This document shows, one piece after another, positions 8,687-16,505 of a stretch of 64,000 bases of DNA. Position 1 is the first letter of the stretch; the number at the start of each line of letters is the position of its first letter. Made by a program: the position numbers and the translations under genes. The DNA is taken from the NCBI GenBank assembly GCA_964523105.1, contig CAZFZN010000022.1:1-64000 (forward strand). Direction: 5' to 3'. The notes under the pieces are model-generated. The model was not told the DNA's origin and did no database searches. It was given only the letters and a program-made list of their open reading frames with translations. Origin of the DNA: V1-33 sp964523105. Lineage in GTDB: Bacteria; Verrucomicrobiota; Verrucomicrobiia; Verrucomicrobiales; V1-33.

Positions 8687-10057
8687 TCATCCGGTATAAC
8701 TCCGCCGCAGCTCCGGGCGGATGAAACGGTCAGCTTCCGGCGCTCCGGGAACCTTCAGGTCCGCTCCGTCCCATTCGATGCTTCTCTGAAGGCGCAGAGC
8801 GACAATGCCGGCGAGCCCGATTTCCGTCAGGTGACCGCCGTGGTCGAAGTCGGAGAATACTTTCGGTCCGCCGAGAATCGCATCCACCCATTCGTCGAGT
8901 TGACCCTTCACCCGCGGCAAGGATTCGGGCACGGCCTTCGCGGCCGCGTGATTGCCGAACCACGCGAAGCGTGCGTCGTCATTCATGCGAATGTTGCCGT
9001 CGGAATTCCACAGGCCGCACTGAAGCTGGCCCTTTTCGCCTACCATCAGGCATCCGGTGGACGGCAGGCTGCCGGTGGATTCCCGCAACCTTGCCGTGAC
9101 TTCCGGAGCCGGCAGGTCGCCGCCGGTGTAGAAGGTGAGCTTCGCCGGTCCCCTGCCCTCACGCGCCGGAAAATGATAGCGCACGGTGCAGGCGGCGGCG
9201 AAACTTTCATGGCCCAGTTTCGTGCCGCTGACTTCGATTTTCACCGGATAGTCCAGCTTCAGCGCCCGCACCGGCAGATTGAACCCGTGACAGCAGAAGT
9301 CTCCCAGTGAACCGCTTCCGAAATCATACCAGCCGCGCCATTTCGCCGGATGATAGATCCCCGCCTTGTAGGGACGCACCGGCGCCGGACCCAGCCAGAA
9401 ATCCCAGTCCAGCCCCGCAGGCACCGGGTCGCTTCCCGCGGGACGATCCACGCCGCTGGGCCAGCTGTGTTGCGGATGCCAGACGTGCACCTCGGAAATC
9501 GCTCCGAAGAATCCGGCCGCGATCAGTTCCATGCTGCGCCGGAGGTTCGCCGAAGCGCTGCCCTGGTTGCCGGTCTGCGTGATCACCTTCGACTTCTTTG
9601 AAAGCTCGCGCAGTTCGCGCGCCTCCGCGAGGGTGTGCGTCAGCGGCTTCTCGCAATACACGTGTTTGCCGGCTCCGATCACGGCCCGGCAAATCGGCGC
9701 ATGCCAGTGATCCGGCGTCGCGATGACCACGGCATCCAGTTCCTTTTCTTTCTCCAGGAGCACGCGATAGTCGCCGTACTCCGTCGCCTTCGCCGCGCGC
9801 TCCCCGTGCTGCCGTTTCGACGCGGCAATCCGGCCCGCATCCACATCGCAGAATGCCGCGACCCGGTGGCCGAGTTCCAGCACCCGGCTCACATGACCCT
9901 GAATCTGTCCGCCCATGCCGATGAATGCGACGTTCAACTTCTCCGAGGGTCTCTTTTCCTGACCGCGCACCACCCCTTCCGGCAGAATCAGCAGGGATCC
10001 GGCGGCGGCACCGGTGGTTTTCAGCAGGGAACGGCGGGAAAATCGGGCGGAAGACAT
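8687..10057 (-). CDS. Tat-exported Gfo/Idh/MocA-family oxidoreductase (paralogue 1)
   Basis: NAD(P)-dependent oxidoreductase, probably acting on a sugar or inositol derivative. The 456-residue product begins MSSARFSRRSLLKTTGAA, a twin-arginine signal (SRRSLLK). The Rossmann domain follows (NVAFIGMGGQIQGHV, then FCDVDAG), with the family motif CEKPLTHTLAEARELRE carrying the conserved E-K-P lysine and a C-terminal alpha/beta domain containing WRGWYDFGSGSLGDFCCHG. ATG at 10057 is set by the Tat motif. It is very similar along its length to 26705-28057. Divergent from the isochorismatase-family gene (145 bp apart). Confidence 0.9.
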   Translation of the reverse strand: MSSARFSRRSLLKTTGAAAGSLLILPEGVVRGQEKRPSEKLNVAFIGMGGQIQGHVSRVLELGHRVAAFCDVDAGRIAASKRQHGERAAKATEYGDYRVLLEKEKELDAVVIATPDHWHAPICRAVIGAGKHVYCEKPLTHTLAEARELRELSKKSKVITQTGNQGSASANLRRSMELIAAGFFGAISEVHVWHPQHSWPSGVDRPAGSDPVPAGLDWDFWLGPAPVRPYKAGIYHPAKWRGWYDFGSGSLGDFCCHGFNLPVRALKLDYPVKIEVSGTKLGHESFAAACTVRYHFPAREGRGPAKLTFYTGGDLPAPEVTARLRESTGSLPSTGCLMVGEKGQLQCGLWNSDGNIRMNDDARFAWFGNHAAAKAVPESLPRVKGQLDEWVDAILGGPKVFSDFDHGGHLTEIGLAGIVALRLQRSIEWDGADLKVPGAPEADRFIRPELRRSYTG

Positions 10058-10202
10058 GGCTGCAAGTGAAGGGAGTCGTGCGGGACCCGCGGAACATGGG
10101 TCATACGCCGCGCGGGCGCGAATCATTTCCACGCATCACCAGTCCCGCCGCGCCGCAGATTCGCTTGTTGCCGGATGCCCCTCCTGCAGTCAGACTCGCC
10201 CC

Positions 10203-11057
10203 ATGCGCCTTCTGTTATTTCTGCTCGTCACGATGACCACACTCCGCGCGGAGCCGCTCCAGCTTACCCTGCGTTCCCGTCCGAAACCTGGCGACACAGT
10301 TCAGGAAAAAACCGCCGTCTGGGAGCCGAAGAAAACCGCTATCATCGTCTGCGACATGTGGGACGACCACTGGTGCAAAAGCGCCGCGCGCCGCGTCACC
10401 GAACTCGCCGGCCCCATGAACGACATGCTCAAGACCGCGCGGTCGAAGGGCATCTTCATCATCCATGCGCCGAGCAGCGTCACGGAATTCTACAAGGACA
10501 CCCCGCAGCGCCGGCTCGCGCAGTCCGCGCCGTTCGCCAAGACACCCGTCCCGCTCGCCACCGCTCCGCGCTGGGGCACCGCATGGTGCTGGACCGATCC
10601 CAAACGCGAAGCCGTGCTCCCCGTGGACGACAGCGACATGGGCTGCTCCTGCACCGGCACCAAATGCGAAATCGTCCCTCCCTGGAAACGCCAGCATCCC
10701 GCCATCGAACTCATGGAGGGCGACGCCCTGACCGATGACGGCCAGGAAACATGGAACCTGCTCACCGCCCGCGGCATCGACAACGTCATCCTCTGCGGCG
10801 TCCACCTCAACATGTGCGTGCTCGGCCGCCCCTTCGGCATCCGCCAGCAGGTCTATCTCGGCAAGAACGTCGTCTTCATGCGCGACATGACCGACTCCAT
10901 GTACAACCCGGAGCGCCCGCCCGGCGTGGACCACTTCACCGGCCACGACCTCATCATCGCCCACGTCGAGCGCCACTGGTGCCCCAGCATCACCAGCACC
11001 GTCATCACCGGCGGCAAACCCTTCCGCTTCAAAGAGGACACGCGGCCGGTGAAGTGA
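10203..11057 (+). CDS. Secreted isochorismatase-family cysteine hydrolase
   Basis: Member of the isochorismatase/nicotinamidase superfamily, which hydrolyses amides, ureides or vinyl ethers with an Asp-Lys-Cys triad. The 284 residues start with a signal peptide (MRLLLFLLVTMTTLRA), so the protein is exported, unlike most relatives. The strand IIVCDMWDDHWC provides the Asp, and GVHLNMCVLGRPFGIRQ carries the nucleophile Cys in the usual position. An inserted loop with DDSDMGCSCTG and RMC-like cysteines might bind metal or form disulfides. Substrate unknown. Stands divergent from the Gfo/Idh oxidoreductase. Confidence 0.85.
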   Translation: MRLLLFLLVTMTTLRAEPLQLTLRSRPKPGDTVQEKTAVWEPKKTAIIVCDMWDDHWCKSAARRVTELAGPMNDMLKTARSKGIFIIHAPSSVTEFYKDTPQRRLAQSAPFAKTPVPLATAPRWGTAWCWTDPKREAVLPVDDSDMGCSCTGTKCEIVPPWKRQHPAIELMEGDALTDDGQETWNLLTARGIDNVILCGVHLNMCVLGRPFGIRQQVYLGKNVVFMRDMTDSMYNPERPPGVDHFTGHDLIIAHVERHWCPSITSTVITGGKPFRFKEDTRPVK

Positions 11058-11073
11058 AGTGTGGGGGCGTCAT

Positions 11074-11217
11074 TCAATCGCGCCAATCCCAGCCGCCCAC
11101 CGTGGCCCGGGGTATGCCGCGCAACGAACTCACCAGCGATCCGCCGGGGAACCACCGCACGCCGAGGTCGTCGAAAATCCGCGCCGCCGCCAGCGCCGTG
11201 GCGAGGGTTTCATCCAT
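11074..11217 (-). pseudogene. N-terminal fragment of a nucleotidyltransferase-like protein
   Basis: Only 47 codons: MDETLATALAAARIFDDLGV, then a GGSLVSSLRGIPRAT segment. That block is the characteristic nucleotide-binding start of AbiEii/MNT-like nucleotidyltransferases, in which an Asp-x-Asp pair should follow shortly after RAT. Here the frame changes to VGGWDWRD and stops 16 bp from the isochorismatase gene, so the catalytic aspartates and the rest of the protein are missing. The start overlaps the stop of the upstream ORF in ATGGATGA, indicating former translational coupling. Read as a deletion remnant of the second gene of a toxin-antitoxin-like pair. Confidence 0.6.
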
Positions 11218-11452
11218 GAACTTCTGCGGTTGGATAGAGTGCTGCCGCCAGTTCCGGTCCCAGCCAGCGCTCGGCAAAAAGGCGCTGCAATTCCAGTCCG
11301 GAGGCGCCCGCGTGCTGCTGCCGCAGGGCAGCCCGGCTCAAATGGCGCAGCGAGGTACTCCAGCCCGCCGCAAGCGCCAGCCGCTTCCCCGGCGGCATTT
11401 GGCGGAGAAGTTGGAGGCGAAGCGTTTCTGCCTTCTGGTCGTTGTCATTCAT
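11210..11452 (-). CDS. Small protein of a nucleotidyltransferase-associated pair
   Basis: 80-residue protein starting MNDNDQKAETLRLQLLRQM. It is helical and resembles short partner proteins encoded directly before MNT/AbiEii-type nucleotidyltransferases, which carry a PxxRLxxA..(M)..L core like PGKRLALAAGWSTSLRHLS here. Its stop overlaps the start of the truncated nucleotidyltransferase fragment by 8 bp. Since the partner is destroyed, this gene may be functionless or only recently orphaned. No biochemical role can be stated. Resemblance is by recall of the family pattern only. Confidence 0.5.
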   Translation of the reverse strand: MNDNDQKAETLRLQLLRQMPPGKRLALAAGWSTSLRHLSRAALRQQHAGASGLELQRLFAERWLGPELAAALYPTAEVHG

Positions 11453-11538
11453 AAAGGAAGTGCGGTGCTGCTTATTTCCACCACCCTGCGGCAACACGGG
11501 GAGGATGGCAATCAAACCTTGAGGCGCACCCTGGACCC

Positions 11539-12060
11539 TTACGGCCACCGCGCCACCCATGACGCCGCGCGCCGGAGTTGCGGAACCTGAGCAAGCGCCT
11601 CGCCGCGGATGCGCCGCGTCAGTTGCCGGCATTCCTCCAGCACCCGCAGTTCGTCCTCGCCCATTTCCCGCCCGCCGAACAGCTCCGCGGCTTTGTCCGA
11701 AATGTTCAGCCCCGGCTGCACCGACCGCGAGTCCAGCGGCACCCCGGGATCATAATTGCTCAGCAACAACCGCCGCCGCCGGTGACGTGAACCGTGAACC
11801 GCCGCATTGATCCAGAAACCAGTCGCCGATCCCGTCGAGTCCGCGTGCAGCAGTTGCAGCAGCTTCTTCTCCAGCTTCCACAAATCCCGCAGCGTCTCCT
11901 CCGCCACATCGTGCATCCGCAGCCACACCACCGTCCGCAGGAACGCCAGATACGAATTTGAATAGGTCTCCAGCACCGGCAGCTCAAACCGCTTTTGCAA
12001 CCCGCGCACATACAGTGGCGTCCGGCAGAGTTCCGCGGCGAGTTCGGCGAGCGTGTGCAT
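11539..12060 (-). CDS. Putative helix-turn-helix protein, unknown function
   Basis: 173-residue product with a MerR/excisionase-like N-terminus: TLAELAAELCRTPLYVRGLQ could form a helix-turn-helix, followed by helical LAFLRTVVWLRMHDVAEETL and LWKLEKKLLQLLH. The central part (NAAVHGSRHRRRRLLLSNYD) is basic. The C-terminal helix ends in ECRQLTRRIRGE. No enzyme motif. It precedes the small nucleotidyltransferase-partner gene by 86 bp on the same strand and could regulate it or be independent. Codon third positions are GC-rich as in neighbours. Confidence 0.5.
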   Translation of the reverse strand: MHTLAELAAELCRTPLYVRGLQKRFELPVLETYSNSYLAFLRTVVWLRMHDVAEETLRDLWKLEKKLLQLLHADSTGSATGFWINAAVHGSRHRRRRLLLSNYDPGVPLDSRSVQPGLNISDKAAELFGGREMGEDELRVLEECRQLTRRIRGEALAQVPQLRRAASWVARWP

Positions 12061-12151
12061 CCGCTTATCTCGCCCTGCCGGCTTCAGCGGTCAATTACAG
12101 GACCAGCAGGCGCAGGACTTCCTCCACGGTAAGAAGTCTCCGGGCAGTTCT

Positions 12152-12556
12152 TCACAGCGCGAGCCAGTCCTCCAGTTTCAGACCGGGTACCCGTGCAAAC
12201 TCGCCGGTATTTTGCGTCACCAGAGTTCCGTCAGCGGCGCGCGTGATCGCAGCGATCCACAGGTCCGCCTCGCTGATTGGCCTGCCGGCACGCTCCAGTT
12301 CGGACCGGATTTCAACATAATGCCTCAGTGCCTCCTCGTCAGGCCAGGCGATGGCAAATGGCTGGAGGATCGCGCTCACCAATCTGTCGTGGTGCTCCGG
12401 CCGCGCACTCTTCGCGGCACCCACCCTCAACTCCGCCACCACCTGGTGCGGTATTCGTATCACCGCAGGTTTGAGTTCCAACATCCGCGCCTGCACCCGG
12501 GGCGCACGCCCGCGCAGTGCGGCCACGAGGATATTCGTATCAATGAACCAGGTCAC
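12152..12556 (-). CDS. vapC: VapC-family PIN-domain toxin ribonuclease
   Basis: Toxin half of a type II toxin-antitoxin pair; PIN-domain proteins cleave RNA using Mg2+ held by acidic residues. The 134-residue product is family length and shows the motifs: D6 in FIDTNIL, the Glu of VVAELRVG, the EADLWIAAIT segment and the final TQNTGEF. It starts with GTG at 12556 directly abutting the TGA of the antitoxin gene (TGAGTG), so translation is likely coupled. All residues expected for activity are present, so this pair looks functional, unlike its neighbours. Confidence 0.9.
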   Translation of the reverse strand: MTWFIDTNILVAALRGRAPRVQARMLELKPAVIRIPHQVVAELRVGAAKSARPEHHDRLVSAILQPFAIAWPDEEALRHYVEIRSELERAGRPISEADLWIAAITRAADGTLVTQNTGEFARVPGLKLEDWLAL

Positions 12557-12796
12557 TCAATTCGTCTCCAGGGGTTCGACAATCCGCGCAGCGCTCCGGG
12601 CAGGCGCGGCAAAGGATTCATCGCCTATGGCGCCAAAGGCTGCGCGCCACTCAGCACTGTAGGCTATGCCGGCAGCAGAGTCCGCCGGCTCCATCTCCGC
12701 CCGGATGCGGATGGGCAGCTTGCGCCACGCCGCCGGCACCGGCAGGTGCAGCGTGCCGTCCGCATCGGGTTCAAGGATTGCAGTGATCGTGCTCAT
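12557..12796 (-). CDS. vapB: VapB-like antitoxin
   Basis: 79-residue antitoxin preceding vapC on the same strand. It begins MSTITAILEPDADGTLHLPV, a pattern typical of short antitoxins whose N-terminal strand binds DNA while the C-terminal tail wraps the PIN toxin. The product should neutralise VapC and repress its own promoter upstream of 12796. No operator palindrome was confidently identified in the 101 bp up to the next pseudogene. Gene order antitoxin-toxin and zero spacing fit the type II arrangement. Confidence 0.85.
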   Translation of the reverse strand: MSTITAILEPDADGTLHLPVPAAWRKLPIRIRAEMEPADSAAGIAYSAEWRAAFGAIGDESFAAPARSAARIVEPLETN

Positions 12797-12847
12797 GCTC
12801 CGACATTATCCACCGCGGCGCCAAAAGCAAAGCCCGCCCTGCAGACT

Positions 12848-12901
12848 TCACTCAAACCGGAATGCCAGCCCGCGCCCCGCCACTCCGAAGCGCAGCTTCA
12901 T
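12848..12901 (-). pseudogene. Truncated partner of the HicB-like antitoxin
   Basis: Seventeen-codon ORF (MKLRFGVAGRGLAFRFE) whose ATG overlaps the stop of the antitoxin remnant in ATGA. HicA-like toxins often begin with a similar MKL..VSG..L pattern, so this is probably the 5' stub of the toxin gene, cut off after about 17 codons. Very short, so the assignment is tentative. Confidence 0.35.
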
Positions 12902-13111
12902 GCGACAGCGAGCACTTCATCCATGACGCGATGCAGGCGGATGACTGCGGGAACCTGGCCTTCATCGAAATGGCACCGCACGGCCTCGCGCACCTGCTCA
13001 CGGATCTCCGCCCGGGTGTCGGCTTGCGTGACGATGGATTGTCCGAGCGCCCGGGCGACGTATCCGCCCTCTGTCTCATCCTGGGTGACTTCAAAGACCG
13101 ATCTCTTTCAT
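12898..13111 (-). pseudogene. Frameshifted HicB-like antitoxin
   Basis: Starting at ATG 13111 the frame reads MKEIGL and stops. Shifting one base at about 13096-13101 opens FEVTQDETEGGYVARALGQS, continuing through TQADTRAEIREQVREAVRCH to RLHRVMDEVLAVA and a TGA at 12898. This is the pattern of the short HicB-like antitoxin family often mislabelled as 2-oxoisovalerate dehydrogenase subunit. Removing one G from ATCGGTCTTT would restore MKEIVFEV. So the gene is full length except for a single-base insertion near its start. The toxin stub follows in an ATGA overlap. Confidence 0.75.
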
Positions 13112-13226
13112 GGTTTCGACGCTGGCATGGAATGCCTTGATCGGCCAGTGCGCATTGTCCAGCAGCCAAAGCCGGCCAGTCCCCCTTGGCCCGGGCTCCG
13201 GGGCGGCTTCCCACAGCCGGCATCGG

Positions 13227-13682
13227 CTAGTCCCACACATAGGCCTCGTCCCATTTCTGGCCGTGCTTCCGCAACAGAGCCCGGTATTCATCCTGAAATG
13301 TCGTCACGCGGTGGTGTTCCTCCTGGTCTTCGATGTAGCGCACGGCTTTCGGCACCTTCGATTCCGATACCGGGAAGGTGGCGTATCCGGCCTGCCAGTG
13401 AAAATGCGCCCACCCGGCGCCGCTTTTTTGAATCCAGTTGGTGGAGACGCGTTTCACTTCTTTGATGAGGTCGGCGATGCAGAGCGTGCGCGGCAGCGTA
13501 GTGAGGAGATGAACGTGATCCGAAACCCCGCCGATTTGAATGGGCAGGCACTCCAACGATTTGGCACAGCCGCCGAGATACGCGTGGACTTCAGCGCGGA
13601 AGGTTTTGTCCTCGAAATAGGGAAAGCGGTTCTTGGTGGAGAAGACCGAATGCAGGATCACACGGGAGAGAGATTGCGGCAT
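13227..13682 (-). CDS. REP-associated tyrosine transposase (IS200/Y1 family)
   Basis: 151-residue single-strand DNA transposase. The HUH motif is present as DHVHLL (H56, H58), and Tyr116 in AVRYIEDQEEHH is the likely catalytic tyrosine. Length and the sequence HSVFSTKNRFPYF are typical of the RAYT branch of Y1 transposases rather than classical IS200. Such proteins are thought to mobilise or maintain REP palindromes; a cluster of palindromes lies directly upstream at 13714-13996. No terminal IS structure or target duplication was found, so this is a domesticated-looking single gene. The stretch 13112-13226 between it and the antitoxin remnant contains no supported gene. Confidence 0.9.
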   Translation of the reverse strand: MPQSLSRVILHSVFSTKNRFPYFEDKTFRAEVHAYLGGCAKSLECLPIQIGGVSDHVHLLTTLPRTLCIADLIKEVKRVSTNWIQKSGAGWAHFHWQAGYATFPVSESKVPKAVRYIEDQEEHHRVTTFQDEYRALLRKHGQKWDEAYVWD

Positions 13683-13713
13683 GACGGCATGGTGAGGAAT
13701 CACAGCGTTGGAC

Positions 13714-13996
13714 GCAACCCCGGCGGGGTTGCCCCGGGAAATGATTGCGGGATGCCTGGACCCGGGGTTGTGCCAACCCCGGGCTGAAATACGAAAGCCC
13801 GTCGGGCTTGGTGCCGCCCGAAACGCCAAAGACGTCGCAGGTTCGGACCGCAAACACCTCCCCATGCGCTGGATTCCGTGCGGCCCGCGTTGGACCTGAC
13901 ACCGCCCAAACGCCAATGGCGTTCCGAAAATAAGCCCGGGGTTGGCACAACCCCGGGTAACGTCATCATCCCCTCCGCAACCCCAACGGGGTTGCG
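13714..13996. repeat. REP-like palindrome cluster in mirror arrangement
   Basis: Five palindromes lie upstream of the transposase gene. In order: GCAACCCC-ggc-GGGGTTGC-type (13714-13732), CCCGGGGTTG-tgc-CAACCCCGGG (13761-13783), AAGCCC-gtc-GGGCTT (13795-13809), CCCGGGGTTG-gca-CAACCCCGGG (13935-13957) and CGCAACCCC-aac-GGGGTTGCG (13976-13996). The outer two match each other and the inner two match each other, so the block is an inverted repeat of palindromes around 13810-13934. This is like a BIME built from REP units. 13997-14239 contains no recognisable gene. Confidence 0.85.
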
Positions 13997-14239
13997 GCCA
14001 TCCGGATGCCGCCCCTGCAAAAACCGGCGCCAGCCGCGTTTCCGCCTCGTCCCGCCTGCGGCGGTTGCTGCCAACGCCGCGCCGGAGTCGCGGGCCACGG
14101 GCTGACTCGGCCACAATCAACTCGCGACATCAGGCTCAAGTGCCCGCCTTGTCCTTGATGGTCTCAAACTGCGCAGCCAAGGATCCGCGGAGTCGCGCCG
14201 CACTAAGGCCGCAGTACTTCCCCGTCACCGTTGCCCTTC

Positions 14240-16495
14240 CTAAACCGCTATGCATTTCTTGATAAAGGCGCGGGTGTTCGGGTCTTCAAACCAGAGAAAG
14301 ACACCGCGAATCGGACGGGTCAGTAGAATTCGATAGTATTGAGTCACGGCTTGTTTGAGGTTGTAGTGGTGAGGTCCTTGAGGATCCGCTTCTTCGGCCG
14401 CTCTGGTAACCAATCCCCTGATGCCCGACTCGTGAACGTGCTCAACACCGACTTCCAAGTGCTTGCCCCCTTTATAGATTAGATCTGACAGCCACAGGAT
14501 CCCTACATAATCCCAGTCAAACCCGCGGACCGCGTATGGGCAGCCTACCTCGCACAAAGGGTCATCGTGGATGCGTGATCCGACGACGCCCTGAATGAAC
14601 GTAGCGTAATCAGCCCCTTGGCGCGGAATGAAGTTCCAGACTTTCGACCAAACCTTTTTCGCTCCAGAGTCATCGTAGACAATCGCAAAATCCTGCATGG
14701 AGGGAGGGAGTTCATGAGGAACCGTTGCCCCTCTTGTCTTCCATGGTCGTGCATAAGGTGCCAGTATACGGGCCGTAAATCCTTCGGCGATTCGTTCCCG
14801 GAGACAGTCTTCCATCATCTGAGGATTGTCGAATATTTGGAACTCAAGGTTTCGGGGCAGAGGCTTCAAAATCCGTCTCACCTTATAAGCGACCTCCTCA
14901 TCAGCGACCTTGGCCATCGCCGAAGGAAAGGAGATCACCTTTCCGGGTGCGGGCACATCGGATGAGACTTTTTTCCGGAACCAGGCCGAGGAGAGGACGC
15001 GGCAAAGTCCCGGAGCTTTTCCATCGAGTACTGCCTCGACCCAGTCGACATACTCTTTGGAGCCAGCACAGCGAAACTGGCTTCCGGCGAGACTCACGGC
15101 AACGTAGTCCGCATCAAGTTCCGTGGCCCACTTTTCAATGTCGGCCACAGTGGTATTCTCCTGAGACCGAAAACTTTGTTTTCCGTCGAGCAGGAAAATC
15201 GACACTTGGGAAACCCTCATTATGTGGAATGCCTGCGGGCCCAAACCTGTGACGAACCCGAACTGTCCTACGCCCTCTGGATATTCCGGATTAATCAAGG
15301 CATGCGCCTCATCCACCACCGAAACCAGGTATTCACTGTCATTAGTTCCTGAAAGAAACGGCGTTCCCAGTGCACGCAGGGTCTGCATATGCGCTCTCCA
15401 GTTCGTGCCGTCCCTAAAAAGATCTGGATCACCATGCTTTGCCCGAAGCCGTCCCAACTGGTGAGTGCTTATTGGTGTGTAGGATGTCGCTTTTTTCACC
15501 ACACCGCCCCCTGCCCCATTGCCGGCCGTTCTGGAAAACAAGTGAACCCAATTACTGTTTTGACTGGCGGACGTAGTCGTAAAGACGATTGGTCCATCGG
15601 GAAGGCGTTTGTCGGTTGCCAGGGCCGCCCAGATTCTAGCAGCCACCACCGATTTTCCTGAGCCGGGAGGCCCTTCGATGACAATAACTTTCCTTTGCGG
15701 GCCGTCGGAATCACTGAAAACTGAAGCGTCAACCTGGGCACGGCAAAGCGCGAAAGCCCGACGCTGATTGTCGAGCAATTCGAAAGCGGAATTAGCCGGA
15801 TCAAGAATCTGCCCGCCAATCTGCTGAACGAATCCCCTGTCTTGTCTGTACTTTCCGGTTTCAAACGCTGTTGCAAACTCCGGATCCGGTTCACTCACAA
15901 CTTTCGCCACGAAGTCCGGAAACGGCTTTGCCAGATCCTCATCCGACAGACCAAAGCACGGGAAGTTTTGGGTCAACTCATCGTTCGGTTTCGCTCGATA
16001 GGCTTTTGTGACGGTGCCCAGCGTAAACAGGACGCAACCACTGACGCTGGCATCAAAGTCATAAACTGCGGAGTGGAATCGACGGCAGTATTCCACGTAA
16101 CCACGAACCTGATCTGACGGATGCAGTGTGGGTTGGCCGAAGTGCTGAATGAGACCCTCCACAGCGCCCGGAGAATCTCCGTGAGTGAGCCAGTGCTTGA
16201 GTTCAATGATGAGCGCGCCTGCCTTTCCTTCTTTGCGGCCGAGAACAATGACGTCGCACCAGGACGATGCGGCCGGTAACTGATATTCCAACGAGAGCGC
16301 ACCCGTGCCATTAAAATACAGGTGAAGCGGATCAAAGCCTGGCGAGGTAAATGCCTTTGCCAGAAGCGGGAGTGAATTACTCCAAGCCGACTTCTCTTCA
16401 TTACCGAATCGCCCGGTTACCGCTTGGAGTTCCTCAATGAGGGCAGGAAGCCCTTCTTTGACCCGTCGGCGGAATTCTTTGATCTCGAGAATCAT
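14240..16495 (-). CDS. PD-(D/E)XK nuclease-DUF2075 helicase fusion, candidate defence protein
   Basis: 751-residue predicted nuclease-helicase. An N-terminal PD-(D/E)XK domain is visible: E70 in LSLEYQLPA, D81 in WCDVIVLG, E98-x-K100 in LIIELKHW and a Q-motif-like HPSDQVRGYVEY. A superfamily-1-like DUF2075 domain follows, with Walker A GPPGSGKS (275-282), Walker B DEAH (395-398), an SQFRCAGSKEYVDW motif, and the C-terminal YAVRGFDWDYVGI and RILLTRPIRGVFLW segments typical of DUF2075/Schlafen-type helicases. ATG at 16495 fits the domain start. Base composition is visibly less GC-rich than both flanks, suggesting transfer. It starts 10 bp after the stop of the TPR gene. A phage-defence role is inferred from architecture and context, not shown. 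Confidence 0.8.
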   Translation of the reverse strand: MILEIKEFRRRVKEGLPALIEELQAVTGRFGNEEKSAWSNSLPLLAKAFTSPGFDPLHLYFNGTGALSLEYQLPAASSWCDVIVLGRKEGKAGALIIELKHWLTHGDSPGAVEGLIQHFGQPTLHPSDQVRGYVEYCRRFHSAVYDFDASVSGCVLFTLGTVTKAYRAKPNDELTQNFPCFGLSDEDLAKPFPDFVAKVVSEPDPEFATAFETGKYRQDRGFVQQIGGQILDPANSAFELLDNQRRAFALCRAQVDASVFSDSDGPQRKVIVIEGPPGSGKSVVAARIWAALATDKRLPDGPIVFTTTSASQNSNWVHLFSRTAGNGAGGGVVKKATSYTPISTHQLGRLRAKHGDPDLFRDGTNWRAHMQTLRALGTPFLSGTNDSEYLVSVVDEAHALINPEYPEGVGQFGFVTGLGPQAFHIMRVSQVSIFLLDGKQSFRSQENTTVADIEKWATELDADYVAVSLAGSQFRCAGSKEYVDWVEAVLDGKAPGLCRVLSSAWFRKKVSSDVPAPGKVISFPSAMAKVADEEVAYKVRRILKPLPRNLEFQIFDNPQMMEDCLRERIAEGFTARILAPYARPWKTRGATVPHELPPSMQDFAIVYDDSGAKKVWSKVWNFIPRQGADYATFIQGVVGSRIHDDPLCEVGCPYAVRGFDWDYVGILWLSDLIYKGGKHLEVGVEHVHESGIRGLVTRAAEEADPQGPHHYNLKQAVTQYYRILLTRPIRGVFLWFEDPNTRAFIKKCIAV

Positions 16496-16505
16496 CGTGG
16501 CGTTT

